64,000 nucleotides of DNA from the NCBI GenBank assembly GCA_020137815.1, contig CM035361.1, positions 5,986,340-6,050,339 of the forward strand, read 5' to 3'. Below are positions 63,790 to 64,000 of this stretch, one piece after another. Position 1 is the first letter of the stretch. The number at the start of each line of letters is the position of its first letter. The position numbers and the translations under genes are program-made. The stretch is from Hormiphora californensis (Eukaryota > Ctenophora > Tentaculata > Cydippida > Pleurobrachiidae). The notes under the pieces are model-generated. The model did not search any database. It was not told where the DNA came from and saw only the letters and a list, made by a program, of their open reading frames with translations.

Positions 63790-64000
63790 GGAGAAGGGGA
63801 AAGGGGGGGGGAGAAAAGGGGGGGAAAAAGAGAGAGGGGAGGAAGGGGAAAAGGGGGGGGAAAAAGGGGGGAGGAGGGGAAAAGGGGGGGGATAGGGGGG
63901 GGGGGGGGGGGGGGGGGGGGAAAAGGGGGGGGGGGGAAAAGGGGGGGGCGGGGGGGGGGGGGGGGAGGGGGGAAAAAGGGGGGGGAAAAAAAAGGGAGGA
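63790..64000. other. G-run tail, low-quality sequence
   Basis: Almost only G with short A-runs (for example 63,895-63,920). This is more likely failing sequence quality at a contig edge or repeat than biology. Confidence 0.7.

Overview
The window looks like nuclear DNA of an animal, probably an early-branching marine metazoan such as a sponge or cnidarian. The reasons are short introns with GTAAGT-type donors and pyrimidine-CAG acceptors, and small secreted cysteine-rich genes (VWD-C8, ShKT, thrombospondin type-1, possibly TNFR-like). Nearly everything else is mobile DNA. No bacterial operon, rRNA or CRISPR array was seen. The species call is inference.

Layout. 0.25-3.3 kb: a frameshifted but nearly full LINE (endonuclease + reverse transcriptase). 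3.7-4.5 kb: GA/CT low complexity. 4.5-5.5 kb: MITEs and an inverted duplicate of the 3' part of the VWD gene. 6.2-11.2 kb: a nest of inverted-repeat elements, including a 2.27 kb piggyBac-like foldback with TTAA target duplications. 11.5-12.0 kb: two tRNA-derived SINE-like units. 14.5-19.1 kb: MITEs, two Helitron ends and a small plus-strand spliced gene whose frame is unresolved. 19.9-24.0 kb: an 11-exon minus-strand gene, traced as an open 468-codon frame, for a secreted VWD-C8 protein. 24.5-26.0 kb: degraded sequence. 27.1-27.7 kb: two ShKT exons of another minus-strand gene. 28.9-29.9 kb: a 34-bp minisatellite followed by a secreted thrombospondin-repeat gene.

That thrombospondin gene is cut at 29,921 by a Ty3/gypsy-type LTR retrotransposon (29,922-41,540, 4-bp target duplication) and resumes on the far side. 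The retrotransposon was itself hit by a Helitron (31,373-33,081, between A and T), by a 253-bp MITE in its RT gene and by a hairpin MITE in its leader. At 45.0-58.2 kb a second piggyBac-like foldback holds one or two copies of a related minus-strand LTR element in an odd tandem arrangement. 58.3-59.2 kb is an almost perfect 0.95 kb palindrome. 60-64 kb holds GA microsatellites, a 100-base N gap, an unusual motif field (TAGACGCAT) and two paralogous minus-strand terminal exons.

Quality warning. About 24.5-26.0, 35.2-47.25 and 48.49-50.0 kb have a neighbour-base smear (bases replaced by copies of adjacent bases, long homopolymers). Where a clean copy exists in the window (29.5-30.3, 52.9-54.1, 54.3-55.7 kb) the smeared text follows it base by base. 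These blocks are most likely low-quality gap fill. Reading frames inside them should not be trusted.
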